From Streptococcus thoraltensis DSM 12221 (GTDB lineage: Bacteria; Bacillota; Bacilli; Lactobacillales; Streptococcaceae): 64,000 nt of DNA. The stretch is from positions 67,035 to 131,034 of the forward strand of contig NZ_KB904598.1 of the NCBI RefSeq assembly GCF_000380145.1. The letters run 5' to 3'. A model generated the notes under the pieces. It was not told the origin of the DNA, did no database searches, and saw nothing but the letters and a program-made list of their open reading frames with translations. Below are positions 10,301 to 19,795 of this stretch, in pieces (the stretch's first letter is position 1; each line of letters opens with the position of its first letter). Position numbers and translations under genes: made by a program.

Positions 10301-11478
10301 ATGACGTTTTCAAGCTGGTATTTTTTCAAGTGAGTGCTAGCAATTCCAATCTTATCCAACGCATCCACAAATCTCGCCAATTCTCTCTGTTCGATTAAGC
10401 TAATGAGATAATCTTCTTGCTTTGCCAGTGCTTGGATTTGGGTGGAAAGTTTATCTAACTTACCAGTTTTAGTTGTCGTTGCTGGACGACGACAAAGGGC
10501 TAAAAAGTTGTCCTTGGCTGCTTGTAATTCTGCCCGACTCGCTTGGGCTTGATCGACGTCAATATTGGCATAGCGAGCCATTAATTCTGCTAGTTCTAGA
10601 AAATCACCTTTTTTGCCAAAAACAGTTGCTTTAAAGGCAATGTCTGACACCAAAGCACTAACTTGTCCCAATTCTTTTTGGGCTACAGCTTGAAGCACCT
10701 GCTGATGTCGCGCTTGATAATAGCGCCGCGCTTGTTCAAGCTCTCCTTGAAGTTTTTCTAGGGCTTGATTCGGGTAGTAGGACGTTACCGTGTAGGCAGA
10801 TTGATCTATGAAATCCTCTTTTAACCATCTTTTAGGGTCAGCCGTCGCCTGCATGAAATTATACAACTGATAAACCACATCACGAAAGGTACGATTTGTC
10901 TTGGCACGACCTGTAAAATTTCGAATCAATTCATTAAAATGAACAGCTCTCCTCTCATCTAAACGATAAATTTCAAAGAGGTCACCAAAAACCTTATCTT
11001 TTAAGAGTGACTGCTCCGTCTCATCTTGTAAGATGCTGAAACTTGGTGAAATCCCTACCAAATAGCCATAGCGCGTAACCAGCTTTTGCGTGAAGGCATC
11101 CATAGTCCCTATATCTGCTGTCTGAACATTTGCCAATTGTAAAGATAGATGAGCCTGACTTTCAGAATTCTCCGCACCTTCAAGGGCTAGGTTTAATTTT
11201 TTCTCCAAACGCTCTTTCAGTTCAGTCGCCGCTTTTACCGTAAAGGTTGAAATAAAGAGTTGGTCTATAGCCACTCCACGTTCGATCATGTCAATGATTC
11301 TTTCAACCATAACAAAAGTTTTACCCGAACCCGCTGAAGCTGAAACCAGCATGTTTTGACCGTGACTGTATATAGCTTCTATTTGCTCGGGTGTACGCCT
11401 CTGTTGTCCTTCTGGCAACTGGTTTTCAAGTTCAATCAATCGCTTGATTTCTGTTTCGCTTAAATAGGGTTTAAACAT
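7396..11478 (-). CDS. rexA: ATP-dependent helicase/nuclease subunit A (RexA/AddA)
   Basis: 1360-residue UvrD-like helicase fused to a C-terminal RecB-type nuclease; with RexB it processes double-strand breaks and degrades linear DNA up to a Chi site. Visible motifs are Walker A SASAGSGKT (46-54), FISTFTVKAATELKER (motif Ia region), MVDEYQDNSPIQ (motif II), FMVGDVKQSIYRFRQADP (III), LMTIHKSKGLEFDYVFVL (V), RLLYVAMTRAVKKLYLVG (VI), and nuclease residues IRGIIDGY...ILFDYKTDKY near the end. The start overlaps the rexB end by 8 bases. It is longer than the ~1220 residues I recall for S. pyogenes RexA; the extra length seems to lie in the N-terminal third. Confidence 0.95.
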   Translation of the reverse strand: MFKPYLSETEIKRLIELENQLPEGQQRRTPEQIEAIYSHGQNMLVSASAGSGKTFVMVERIIDMIERGVAIDQLFISTFTVKAATELKERLEKKLNLALEGAENSESQAHLSLQLANVQTADIGTMDAFTQKLVTRYGYLVGISPSFSILQDETEQSLLKDKVFGDLFEIYRLDERRAVHFNELIRNFTGRAKTNRTFRDVVYQLYNFMQATADPKRWLKEDFIDQSAYTVTSYYPNQALEKLQGELEQARRYYQARHQQVLQAVAQKELGQVSALVSDIAFKATVFGKKGDFLELAELMARYANIDVDQAQASRAELQAAKDNFLALCRRPATTTKTGKLDKLSTQIQALAKQEDYLISLIEQRELARFVDALDKIGIASTHLKKYQLENVINHYRFSDLTIDDVRASDLDIMKGQFDNLFYQIDETLSAMSDQIRKVKEDEFESTYFLMEEELHCHFDAWFTKKEWDSRFPKLTEYHQLYAMIAVIYQEQPKAIALLKTLQSFLSDFSDRYLALKITESRLEFSDIAHAAIRILTENEKLRQSFQDHYAEVMVDEYQDNSPIQERLLDLLSNGENRFMVGDVKQSIYRFRQADPTIFTEKFNLFKSDPQAGKLIVLKENFRSHKEVVDSVNVVFSHLMDQELGDIAYDKSQELVAGNPEKQVATPDYKTTFLLYDDRQEESLDDIEDDEANDRQELPQGQVDLVINEIKRLQGKTKEPFDFSSIALLVPSRTRNIAILKRFSEAGIPLISDDGVMNYLKSTEVMIMLETLRTINNPLNDYALVSLMKSPMFSFDEDDLARIAVQDQRQTLMNFYDKVLLANRKEGHHPDLITDQLAHKITQFLDYLISWRQFAKTHLIHELIWKIYNDRFYLDYVGALPNGLQRQTNLYSLALRAHQYEQSGFRGLSRFVTMIDHILEQDHDLADVAVALPKNAVRLMTIHKSKGLEFDYVFVLNMDQQFNLKEASHAKVIAQKKTGVGIIYQADLSDDERLGHNTSLPIKVTLETLPFQTNKEAVLMASLSERMRLLYVAMTRAVKKLYLVGTAHEQEKKQTDDAKEAVLPLGRREKIRSFQAWLLALADTYPNAFAQAIDLVYSSGNIQNLDVPPSLDVMDLANNRQSDDIVKALDNLKQVQTYNDLHQAGIQLPSLRTPSQLKKAKLIEQEQADIALISQVQEEKAPVSFTLPNFSDKKALSSAEVGSALHDLMQRLDLQANLSQETIKKTLLEMTDQTELVERLPLNKIEAFFKTELGQQILEHQDKLHREAPFAILTDDLASGEAFVIRGIIDGYLLFDDRIILFDYKTDKYRDASQMLERYQEQMYLYVKSLKQAYNIDQVEAILILFGGDNLELISVPQKN

Positions 11479-14400
11479 GACTGCCTCCCTTCTCTGATTG
11501 ATTTTTTTCGTGTATTTTTTCTAATAATAGCTGCCGCTTTTGTGCCGGACTGGCTTTTATGCTTTCTAAAAAACGAGCCTGTCCCAAGTGCAAATCAGCT
11601 TCAAATCCAGTCAAAGCTGTCAATTGCTCACCAGCAACTGATTTCCCATCTTGGCTATAAGGATTGATGGCAAAATGCCCCTTCAAAATAGTCTTGGCTG
11701 CTTCTTGGTATTGAGATTTTAAGAAAATAAGTAAGTCATCAAGTTCCTGTTCATTATAGACAACAGCCTGCTTATTACGGCTGAATTTGTAATCATCTTC
11801 AGGTAAATAAGAGAGGAATTCTTCTCGGAAAAGACCGTCGTAGCGCAGGTCTTCCTTGAGTTTTTGAGGAATTTTTCCAAATTCACTAATGTCTTTGAGA
11901 GCTAGACTTGGTTCTTGCATCTGTAAATACATGGCACCGAAGTAATCTAGCTCATCAAACAGAGTTCTTCCTTCTTTGTCTTTGCCCTCTTTCAAAGCCA
12001 AAAGGTAGGTTATCAGCTGGGGACTTAAGCCATTGTAGAATTTCTCCAGTTGAAAACGTTGGCGACTGGACTTGTAATCGATTACTCCATAGGCTAAGTC
12101 TTCTGAATCTGATCGCAACTTATCCACACGATCGATAAAACCAGATATTTCTAAGGGGCGACTTAATTGAGCGTTTGCGTCTTCTTCCAAAAGTACCTTA
12201 AATGCTGCTTCTTGGCGACTGACCTGAATATCATCCATGTCTTCAAACAAACTTCCTGTAGCCTTGGCAATGGCTTCCAATAATTCGCGGGAATAAAGGC
12301 TCTCTTGATTTTCCTCATAAAGCGTTTGAAAGGCCTTATCTTGCTTGGTTTCTTTCAAGGCTCTGTCCAGTTTTTCTTTAAAACTTACGGTCTCTTGGTT
12401 AGAGAGCGCACGCTCAAAAACTTTGTGTAAAAAATTCCCGTGACTTCTGGCATCTGGATGAATAGAATCCTGCTCACGAAGACCAAGGATTTTCTCAACA
12501 AAATAAAGATACTGGTTATTGTAAAAGCGCGTTAGTGACGAAGCCGATAAGTGCAAGGCCTGATCGCTTGGAAAGAGGACTTCTAAGACCTCTTGCGATA
12601 GGGGCTTACTTGTCAACTCTTTAGAAATGTGTCCGATTGAAATGCCTTTATCAGACAATTCCTTACGAATAATACGGCCTAAAACGTTCCAGTAAGTCAC
12701 TTCTTCTTGATTCAACTTATCCAAAAATTGAGAGCGATTAAGGCTGATTAGGCGTGCCAAAACTTCCTTATAAGAGCCCAAGTCATCGGGTGCAATCTGC
12801 CCTAGATTTTTTTGTTTTGTCCTTAAGGGAAATCCTAAGTCTTCAACTAGGGTGGTCATATAGGGTGACATGAGTTCTTGCCTTTCGCCTATAAGTTGTG
12901 GGTAGGATAAAACCAAGCCTTTATCAGCAGCGTTTAAGAGGGAGATAGCCACAAAATGATTCTTCTTGAGATTATCTCCTGTGATGATTTCAAGTCGTCC
13001 TTGACCATTCGCGTTGTCATTAACCAGTTGCCGCTCTTCATCTGATAAAAGACTAGTATTTTGTGACACCTTAGGAAAGGACGATTGCCCAAGCCCAATG
13101 GCATAGACATAAGGTGCCGAGTGGGGCTCTATTAAATCATAAGAACGCACATTAACCACATTAACTGTGGCAGGAATCGTGCGATAGTCTGTTGATTTCA
13201 TCCCATTTGCTAAAAGAGTTATCAACTCCTGCATGCTAAGCGACTCTCCTGCAAAAGCAATTTTTGCCTGTTCCAATAAACCAGTAAAGACTTTCCAAAC
13301 TTGTTCATGTTCTTCAATCGCTTCTTGATTAGCATTGATGGTTAAGTTTTCCATATTCTGCGCTAAGCGGCAGTTTTCAAAGAAGGTCATCAGTTCTTGT
13401 AAAAGAAAATCAATATCTCCCTGCGTATTTAAGGCCATCAAGGGTTCTATTAATGATTGACGCATTTGATTGAGCGCTTCTAAGTCATACTTTTCAAGTT
13501 CTTTTTTTCGCCCTGTTTCATCTGCTTGAGTTCGACTGATGTTATGCTTGAAAGGTTTGTTGAATTGTCCAGCATTGATGTCTGCGAATTGACAATATTG
13601 TTCAAAAATATCCAAATCATAATCATCATAATCCCCAAAGAATCCTGTTTTTAACAGATTGATGACATCCTCTCTTTGGAAATAATAATGCAAAACACGC
13701 TCAAGACTCATCATAAAAGCAGAAAGCGGATGACTGACCATAGACTCAGCCCGTCCCCAATAAAAGGGGATTTCAAACTGATGGAATAGGCGTTCGACGG
13801 GTAGTTTATAAGATTTTTCATCTCCTAAAAGTAATGTAAAATCTTTGTAGTCTGCCCCTTCTTTACGGATTTTTCGACGAATGTCTTTAGCGACTGCTTC
13901 AATTTCAACTTTTTGATTAGTAGCCTCCCAGACTTGTAAGGCCTCTTTGTCAGTGTCGGTCCACTCAAACGTAACTTCTTGAGGTGAGAAATCATGACTT
14001 GCTTCAAAAGCTGCTGAAACCTTTGAGAAAGTTGTTTCTTTGCTTTCTGCCAACAATGCTTCCGCCTTAACACCATATCGGCTAGCTAATTCTCGTAAAA
14101 AAGAAACACTAGCCTCATAGATATTTCCCGATAATAATTGAGCCTTGTAAGCTCTCTCAGTCGCATAAGCCGCAATAATCAACTGATCTGCTTTTTGATT
14201 TAAAAGCTCAACCAGACGCTCTTCTTCTTCTGAAAAACGGGTAAAGCCATCAATAATAATAACCGTATCTTGCAATTGTTGATCCAGCTGACCCTCACTG
14301 AGAACTCGCATGAAAAATTGCAGCTTACTCTCACCACTCAATTGCTCCAAACTGATAGCTTCAATAAAATGGTTCAAAATCATTCTCAGCTCTGCCACCT

Positions 14401-14839
14401 TGTCTAAAGGGTCAGTTTCTGATATGAGAACGTCAAAATCAGCTAGAGTCAGCTGACTTTTGGCTAATTCTTTATATAACTTGAGAACTTGCTCAATAAA
14501 ACCTGGATCTTTTTTCAAGCGACCAAAAACAGGTAATGACTGGTCGGAGAGCTGGTTCAAGACACGGTAAAGAAGCATGCTCAAACCGGCATCATCCAGA
14601 TTGGCATTTTCTTTTCTCTTTGGAAGCATAAAATAATTGGGTAACTGTCCAAATCGTGTGACAATCATCTGAAATGTGGCATGATTTGGCAAGAAATCCA
14701 GCACTCGGCGTTCTTTCTCAAATGATAAGGAGTTTGGCGCTATATAAAAAACTCGCTTCCCTTGCAAAAGAAAATCTTCTGCCTTTTGCGTTAATAAATC
14801 CGTTAGAGAATTGGTTGGATGGGTATAAAATAACTTCAT
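11471..14839 (-). CDS. rexB: ATP-dependent helicase/nuclease subunit B (RexB/AddB)
   Basis: About 1122 residues, partner of RexA. The N-terminus (FYIAPNSLSFEKERRVL) is an inactivated helicase fold without a clear Walker A, as usual in the RexB branch. The C-terminus has the RecB-family nuclease signature (FIDRVDKL...YGVIDYKSSRQRF). The reading frame is open 11 codons further upstream, but MKLFYTHPTNSLTDLL is the usual RexB start and has TTAGGTG eight bases before the ATG, so 14839 is chosen. rexB precedes rexA in one transcript with an 8-base overlap. Confidence 0.94.
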   Translation of the reverse strand: MKLFYTHPTNSLTDLLTQKAEDFLLQGKRVFYIAPNSLSFEKERRVLDFLPNHATFQMIVTRFGQLPNYFMLPKRKENANLDDAGLSMLLYRVLNQLSDQSLPVFGRLKKDPGFIEQVLKLYKELAKSQLTLADFDVLISETDPLDKVAELRMILNHFIEAISLEQLSGESKLQFFMRVLSEGQLDQQLQDTVIIIDGFTRFSEEEERLVELLNQKADQLIIAAYATERAYKAQLLSGNIYEASVSFLRELASRYGVKAEALLAESKETTFSKVSAAFEASHDFSPQEVTFEWTDTDKEALQVWEATNQKVEIEAVAKDIRRKIRKEGADYKDFTLLLGDEKSYKLPVERLFHQFEIPFYWGRAESMVSHPLSAFMMSLERVLHYYFQREDVINLLKTGFFGDYDDYDLDIFEQYCQFADINAGQFNKPFKHNISRTQADETGRKKELEKYDLEALNQMRQSLIEPLMALNTQGDIDFLLQELMTFFENCRLAQNMENLTINANQEAIEEHEQVWKVFTGLLEQAKIAFAGESLSMQELITLLANGMKSTDYRTIPATVNVVNVRSYDLIEPHSAPYVYAIGLGQSSFPKVSQNTSLLSDEERQLVNDNANGQGRLEIITGDNLKKNHFVAISLLNAADKGLVLSYPQLIGERQELMSPYMTTLVEDLGFPLRTKQKNLGQIAPDDLGSYKEVLARLISLNRSQFLDKLNQEEVTYWNVLGRIIRKELSDKGISIGHISKELTSKPLSQEVLEVLFPSDQALHLSASSLTRFYNNQYLYFVEKILGLREQDSIHPDARSHGNFLHKVFERALSNQETVSFKEKLDRALKETKQDKAFQTLYEENQESLYSRELLEAIAKATGSLFEDMDDIQVSRQEAAFKVLLEEDANAQLSRPLEISGFIDRVDKLRSDSEDLAYGVIDYKSSRQRFQLEKFYNGLSPQLITYLLALKEGKDKEGRTLFDELDYFGAMYLQMQEPSLALKDISEFGKIPQKLKEDLRYDGLFREEFLSYLPEDDYKFSRNKQAVVYNEQELDDLLIFLKSQYQEAAKTILKGHFAINPYSQDGKSVAGEQLTALTGFEADLHLGQARFLESIKASPAQKRQLLLEKIHEKNQSEKGGSHV

Positions 14840-15120
14840 AGAAACACCTAAAAAAACAAAATAGTAAGCCATTCAAACGGCAAAGAAAAAAAGAGGAAAG
14901 CGCAAGGCAGATACCAAACATCTAGGAAGGCTTGGGCTTTCTCACATAGCCGTTAGGGCGAGGTCAATTTACAAGATACTAAGACCATTCATTTATCATA
15001 AAAAAGCCTTCAAACTGTCTCCCTATTATAACAAATTTAAATATTTCCATTGATAATGAAAGATAATTCAAGGGACTTTTGGTACAATTAAGTTATCAGA
15101 TAAGTTTAGAGGATAATACA

Positions 15121-16035
15121 ATGAAAATAGATGATCTTAGAAAAAGTAGTAATATTGATGATCGACGAGGTCAACCATCTTATGGCACATCACGTGGTGG
15201 CTCAATGGGAAGCGGAGCTCTTCTTTCCATCCTTTTTTCGAGAGGGTCATGGAAAATGAAACTTTTCATGATTATCATCCTTCTCATGTTTGGAGGTGGT
15301 GGTGCCTTATCAGGTATTTTCACAGGCGGCACCAGCCAATCCTATCAATCTAATCAAATCACCCAGAAAAAAAATACCAATGTCAGTGATGCAGATGCCG
15401 AATTTGTCAGTAAGGTTCTAGGGTCAACGGAAGACTATTGGAATAAGCAGTTTAAAGAAGAAGGTCTTGGCGACTACACCGAGCCAGAACTCGTCTTTTA
15501 TTCTGGTCAAACCACTACCGCTTGCGGTGTTGGTCAAGCTTCATCTGGTCCTTTCTACTGCCCTGCCGATGAGAAAATTTATTTAGATTTAAGTTTCTAT
15601 GATGAATTATCCAACCGTTACGGTGCTAAAGGTGACTTTGCACTAGCCTATGTTATTGCCCATGAAGTTGGACACCATGTTCAAAACGAACTGGGCACTA
15701 TGAGTGAGTATACAAAAGCGCGTCAAGGAAAATCAAAAGCTGAAGCAAATCAGCTCAATGTCCGTTTGGAATTGCAGGCAGATTATTACGCTGGGGCATG
15801 GGCAAACTACGTCAAGGATGAGGGTCTACTAGACAAAGGTGATGTCCAAGAAGCCATGCAGGCTGCTCATGCTGTTGGTGACGACACGCTGCAGGAAGAA
15901 GCCTATGGCCGAACCGTTCCAGACAGTTTCACGCATGGAACATCTGAACAACGACAACGCTGGTTTGATAGAGGATACCAATACGGTGATATTAGTCATG
16001 GAACAACTTTTGAAGGTTCCTATAATAACTTGTAA
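15121..16035 (+). CDS. Neutral zinc metallopeptidase, YpfJ family, membrane-anchored
   Basis: 304 residues. A short basic N-terminus (MKIDDLRKSSNIDDRRG) precedes one transmembrane segment around residues 43-60 and an outward-facing catalytic domain. The zinc motif HEVGHHVQ is at about 182-189, with LELQADYYAGAWA providing the further Glu ligand region, typical of the YpfJ/neutral zinc metallopeptidase family. The cysteines in TTACGVGQ and GPFYCPAD are conserved in the family and may pair. The frame is open 14 codons upstream, but the family starts at MKIDDLR and GAGGATAATACA precedes this ATG. The substrate is unknown. A terminator follows the stop. Confidence 0.9.
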   Translation: MKIDDLRKSSNIDDRRGQPSYGTSRGGSMGSGALLSILFSRGSWKMKLFMIIILLMFGGGGALSGIFTGGTSQSYQSNQITQKKNTNVSDADAEFVSKVLGSTEDYWNKQFKEEGLGDYTEPELVFYSGQTTTACGVGQASSGPFYCPADEKIYLDLSFYDELSNRYGAKGDFALAYVIAHEVGHHVQNELGTMSEYTKARQGKSKAEANQLNVRLELQADYYAGAWANYVKDEGLLDKGDVQEAMQAAHAVGDDTLQEEAYGRTVPDSFTHGTSEQRQRWFDRGYQYGDISHGTTFEGSYNNL

Positions 16036-16043
16036 AGCAATTT

Positions 16044-16070
16044 AAAAATCTAGCCTCTGGTTAGGTTTTT
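16044..16070 (+). terminator. Terminator after the metallopeptidase gene
   Basis: The stem AAAAATCTAGCC / GGTTAGGTTTTT with a 3-4 base loop is followed by more T residues, 9 bases after the stop codon. Confidence 0.7.
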
Positions 16071-16087
16071 TTGATACTTTCAAACAA

Positions 16088-16303
16088 TATCGCCTTTTAC
16101 ATTAGCTTTGCGACAGCGTCACTTTCGACTTGTCCTCCCCATGCTCAATAACCATCAAAAGGAGACTAAGCGACACAGATAGCAGATGGAACTGGTGTTC
16201 ATCAAATCAAGTCAACTACACCTACTTTTGATTTTCAAAGAGTATCAAGTACTGTCTGCGTCTTTTTCTGTTCCTTGTCTGAAAGTTAATTCATTTAACT
16301 GTA
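16088..16303. repeat. Composite repeat: BOX-like element inserted in a second-family repeat
   Basis: Outer-repeat arms run from TATCGCCTTTT-ACATTA to TTAATTCATTTAACTGTA. The BOX-like element occupies 16142-16245 (TGCTCAATAACC to CAAAGAGTAT) and is flanked by CA (16140-16141) and CA (16246-16247). The uninterrupted outer repeat at 21224-21329 shows what the site looked like before insertion. This accounts for most of the 380-base gap. Confidence 0.8.
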
Positions 16304-16413
16304 TTTCGCCCTTCCCATAATTTTCCTAGCATCATTCAGTCCTAAGGCTGATGTTATATTATCCTCACTTTGTTATTATACATTAAAACAACTAAGGACA
16401 TAGAGGTACTGAT

Positions 16414-17025
16414 ATGCTTAAATCAACAAGATCGTTATCCAATAGACAGTGGATTCAAATAATTAGCCTTGCAGGATTATGCCTAACCCTGATTGGTCTT
16501 TATTATATGAAAACACACAGCCATTTCTTTACGGTTGGTGGCGCTTTCCAATCCTTCATTACCAATCTAGGTATCTTTGGTCCTTTGGTTTTTATTCTCC
16601 TTCAAATCATCCAAGTTGTCTATCCCATCATTCCAGGTGGCATGACTTGTGTTGTTGGTCATGCAGTTTTTGGACCATTGTACGGATTCATTTATAATTT
16701 TATTGGTATTTTTTCAGGATCGCTACTTAATTTTTATCTGGCAAGAAAATATGGTGAAAGCTTCGCTAAAACTTTTGTTTCAGAGCAAACTTACAATAAG
16801 TACACAGCCAAATTAGATAAAGGGCAAGGCTTCCAATATTTCCTCATCGCAGCTTTTATTCTTCCAGGTTTTCCTGATGATTTTCTCTGTATGGTAGCAG
16901 GTCTTAGCAACATGTCCTTTAAGAAATTCTGCTGGATAACTCTTCTCTCTAAACCAGCAACTCTTTATCTTTACACTTTAATCACCTATCAGAGTTTACT
17001 CTTTCTCAACCATTCCTTTCTTTAG
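16414..17025 (+). CDS. TVP38/TMEM64 (DedA-like) family membrane protein
   Basis: 203 residues, five or so transmembrane helices. The family core is present: GGMTCVVGHAVFGPLYGF followed by NFIGIFSGSLLNFYLARKYG and FILPGFPDDFLCMVAGLS. These are the SNARE-associated / DedA superfamily re-entrant motifs (G-x(n)-FG...R-x-G...PG-P-D). The family is linked to lipid flipping and membrane homeostasis; the role here is inferred only from the family. GAGG lies 9 bases before the ATG. It stands alone and converges on the ABC permease gene across a shared terminator. Confidence 0.85.
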   Translation: MLKSTRSLSNRQWIQIISLAGLCLTLIGLYYMKTHSHFFTVGGAFQSFITNLGIFGPLVFILLQIIQVVYPIIPGGMTCVVGHAVFGPLYGFIYNFIGIFSGSLLNFYLARKYGESFAKTFVSEQTYNKYTAKLDKGQGFQYFLIAAFILPGFPDDFLCMVAGLSNMSFKKFCWITLLSKPATLYLYTLITYQSLLFLNHSFL

Positions 17026-17031
17026 AACTTA

Positions 17032-17059
17032 AAAACTCGGCGTATTGACGTCGAGTTTT
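17032..17059. terminator. Bidirectional terminator between convergent genes
   Basis: AAAACTCG / CGAGTTTT arms around GCGTATTGACGT (itself partly pairing) form a perfect stem with A and T runs on both sides. It serves the TVP38 gene (plus) and the ABC permease gene (minus), whose stop lies 4 bases away. Confidence 0.85.
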
Positions 17060-17062
17060 GTA

Positions 17063-19786
17063 TTAATCCACTGATTTTAAGGCTTCTAGCATATCAACTG
17101 TTTTAAGGATATAGTTGACCAGCCACCCCAGCAGTATCAAAATGATAAGAATAACTGCAATAGGAATGGCATAGACTGTCCAAGTAACTTGTGTCCCAAA
17201 GAGGATATCATTGCCACCAATCATGCTCATGATGAACTTGTGAAGATAGATACCCGTTAAGAGCCCCACTCCAATACCAATCAGAGAAAGGATAATCGTC
17301 TCACGGTAAATATACATGGTGACTTCCTTATTGAAAAAACCAAGAACCTTGATAGTCGAAAGTTCACGAATGCGCTCTGCCACATTTATATTGGTAAGAT
17401 TATAAAGAATAACCACAGCTAAGAGCACAGCCACTACTGTCAAAATGGTCATTGCTCCATTCAAGGAGGCCACTACGGCTTCAACCGTATCAACCATAGC
17501 AGAATTTTGACTTAAACCTGAAACAGCCACTAGCCTTAATAGAGCTGTTGCTTGATTTTTCAAAGCCTGACTAGATTTATCTTTTAAGTTAACCAAATGA
17601 GCCTCTGAAGCATCCACTTTTTTAAACGTTTTCTCAAAAACTGGTTTCGTCATCATAAGATAATGACCTGCATTCATCTCGATAATACCTGAAACCTTAG
17701 CCTTATAACTTTGACCCTTATCATCTTTCAAACGGATTCTTTGACCTTCTTTAACCTGATAGGCTTTAGCTAGTTTTTCTGAAATAAGAACGCCATCTTT
17801 GGCTAAATCACGTTCTTCCCCACTTTTAGCATCATAGAGATTGACAAAAGAGCCAAAGTCTTTTTGTTCAGAAATCAAGAGGGATACTGATTGGTGTTGG
17901 GTCATCTTAGGAACTTCTACTATCATTGAGGCATAGTCGATCGTCATTTGCTTGGCAACCTCATCACTTGATAGGGCTTTAATCAATTTATCCTTGTCTT
18001 CTTTCTTAGCGTCAGATGCTTCAACAACTAGCATGTCATAAGGTGTCAGACGATCAAACTGGTTATCAACGACCTTGGATAAGGAGGATTGGATACCAAG
18101 TCCTGCAAATAAGAGGGCGACAGACCCTGCTACGCCAAAAATAGTCATGAGCATACGCTGTTTATAGCGAAAGATATTTCTAGCAGTCACTTTTTGGGTG
18201 AAGGACATTTTTTCCCAGATAAGAGACAGGCGTTCTAGTAAAATTTTGGAACCCTTGACCGGTGGCTTAGGCAAGAGTAGCTGGGCGGCCTTCTCACTTA
18301 GCTCACGGCGAGCGATGAGATAAGCTGGTAAAACAGCTGATACCAAAGCAAGACCGATAGCAATAAAGGTATAAGACCAGAAAAAGTCATATTGCACGGC
18401 ACTGATGGTCGTATCTTTTGTCATAATATCAGCAATAACCCGAGGCAGGATATAATGACCGGCTAAGACACCCAAAATGGTTCCTGTCAAACTGGCTATA
18501 AGACCATAGATGACAAACTTGCGAATGACATCAGCATTGCTGTAACCCAACGCTTTAAGGATAGCCGAATTGGTTCGTTCTTCATCAACGAACCGCGTCA
18601 TAGTCGTAAAAGTTACAAGTGCTGCCACTAGATAAAGAACAACAGGAAAGATGTTGCCGATTTGCGCCACGCTGTCTGAACCTGATGCATAGACCATATA
18701 GCCGTTGCCACCGGGCAGTGTTTCACGTGTGTAGACCGTATAACTTGGCATTGCTAAAGCATTCAAGTCTTCTTGCGCTTTAACCAGGTTCTTTTCCTTG
18801 GTTGCTAAATCCTTTTTCGCAGCTGCCAAGTCTTTTTCTTGCTGAGCTACTTCTTTTTTAGCTTCTCTTATTTGCGCCGTAGCAGCTTCAGCTTGCACTT
18901 GGGGCAAAGCAGCTAACGCTTTTTCTTGATCTGATAATGTTCTCTTGGCATCAGCTATTTTTGTCTCACCGTCAGTAATTTTTTGACTAGCATCAGCCAA
19001 CTTCTGCTTGTTATCGTCAATTTCTGCTTGTGGTTCTTTTTTGATTTCGGCTAGGTGGTTTTCAGGATTGTCAGCCAAAAGTTTGTCTAAAGAATCTTGT
19101 TTATCTCGTAGCTTGCTTTGATACGTCTTCTCAAAGGAACTTAATTTTGCTAAATCATGATAGCGGATACGGGCAAGAAGAGGATAATCACTATCAAATG
19201 CGTCAGCTACTACCATACCATAGGCTGATAGATTTCCATCACCTGCGGTGGAAGAGCCAAGGTTCGTTGTGGACCAAATCTCTGGTGAATTGACAAAACC
19301 AGTTACCTTAAAGCTTGTCTGCTTGAGAATGCCATCATCTGACTGTGTGAAATTAATGGTGTCACCAATCTGATACCTTTTGTTAAGATTAGAAGCGAGA
19401 GCGATTTCCTTAGAATGACTGGGCAATTCCCCCTTTACCAAGGTCATCTTGGAAATCCTATCCGTTGTCGACATAACTCTAAGAGCATCATTAGTATCTT
19501 TAATGGTCACGTCTGCCATGTAGCCAAAGTCAACATCAGCCTTCTTGAGATTTTGGAGCTCTTTTTGATCCTCTTTCCCCAAGCCCATGCTTGCAATCAC
19601 AGTCAAATCCATAGTATTTTGCCGATTGAGATAGTTTGTCGCTGAACGCTGCATATCAGGTGTTGTGACTTTAAGACCGACGTAGGCAAATGACCCTAGC
19701 ATCATCAAAAGCATGATAGACAAAAACCGTCCTTTTGACGATCCTAGCGATTTCCAAATATCTTTCCAGTAGGTTTTCTTAGACAT
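17063..19786 (-). CDS. FtsX-like ABC transporter permease (large, MacB/YvrP-like)
   Basis: 907 residues. There is one N-terminal membrane helix (SLGSSKGRFLSIMLLMMLGSF region), a large extracytoplasmic domain with a long coiled coil (about residues 210-345, rich in K/E/A/Q: EIKKEPQAE...KAQEDLNAL), three helices near 380-490, a second extracytoplasmic domain, and three C-terminal helices with the FtsX signature (RIRELSTIKVLGFFNKEVTMYI). This is the duplicated-FtsX layout of type VII ABC systems, which move peptides or lipoproteins or transmit mechanical force instead of importing solutes. It pairs with the ATPase gene 9 bases upstream. The substrate is not evident; antimicrobial-peptide efflux is possible given the TetR partner. 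Confidence 0.88.
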   Translation of the reverse strand: MSKKTYWKDIWKSLGSSKGRFLSIMLLMMLGSFAYVGLKVTTPDMQRSATNYLNRQNTMDLTVIASMGLGKEDQKELQNLKKADVDFGYMADVTIKDTNDALRVMSTTDRISKMTLVKGELPSHSKEIALASNLNKRYQIGDTINFTQSDDGILKQTSFKVTGFVNSPEIWSTTNLGSSTAGDGNLSAYGMVVADAFDSDYPLLARIRYHDLAKLSSFEKTYQSKLRDKQDSLDKLLADNPENHLAEIKKEPQAEIDDNKQKLADASQKITDGETKIADAKRTLSDQEKALAALPQVQAEAATAQIREAKKEVAQQEKDLAAAKKDLATKEKNLVKAQEDLNALAMPSYTVYTRETLPGGNGYMVYASGSDSVAQIGNIFPVVLYLVAALVTFTTMTRFVDEERTNSAILKALGYSNADVIRKFVIYGLIASLTGTILGVLAGHYILPRVIADIMTKDTTISAVQYDFFWSYTFIAIGLALVSAVLPAYLIARRELSEKAAQLLLPKPPVKGSKILLERLSLIWEKMSFTQKVTARNIFRYKQRMLMTIFGVAGSVALLFAGLGIQSSLSKVVDNQFDRLTPYDMLVVEASDAKKEDKDKLIKALSSDEVAKQMTIDYASMIVEVPKMTQHQSVSLLISEQKDFGSFVNLYDAKSGEERDLAKDGVLISEKLAKAYQVKEGQRIRLKDDKGQSYKAKVSGIIEMNAGHYLMMTKPVFEKTFKKVDASEAHLVNLKDKSSQALKNQATALLRLVAVSGLSQNSAMVDTVEAVVASLNGAMTILTVVAVLLAVVILYNLTNINVAERIRELSTIKVLGFFNKEVTMYIYRETIILSLIGIGVGLLTGIYLHKFIMSMIGGNDILFGTQVTWTVYAIPIAVILIILILLGWLVNYILKTVDMLEALKSVD

Positions 19787-19795
19787 GGCACCCTC

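Noticed and set aside
14840-14872. RexB start at the more upstream codon (MAYYFVFLGVS)
   Set aside because: No ribosome site, and the extra residues do not fit the family, which begins MKLxYT.
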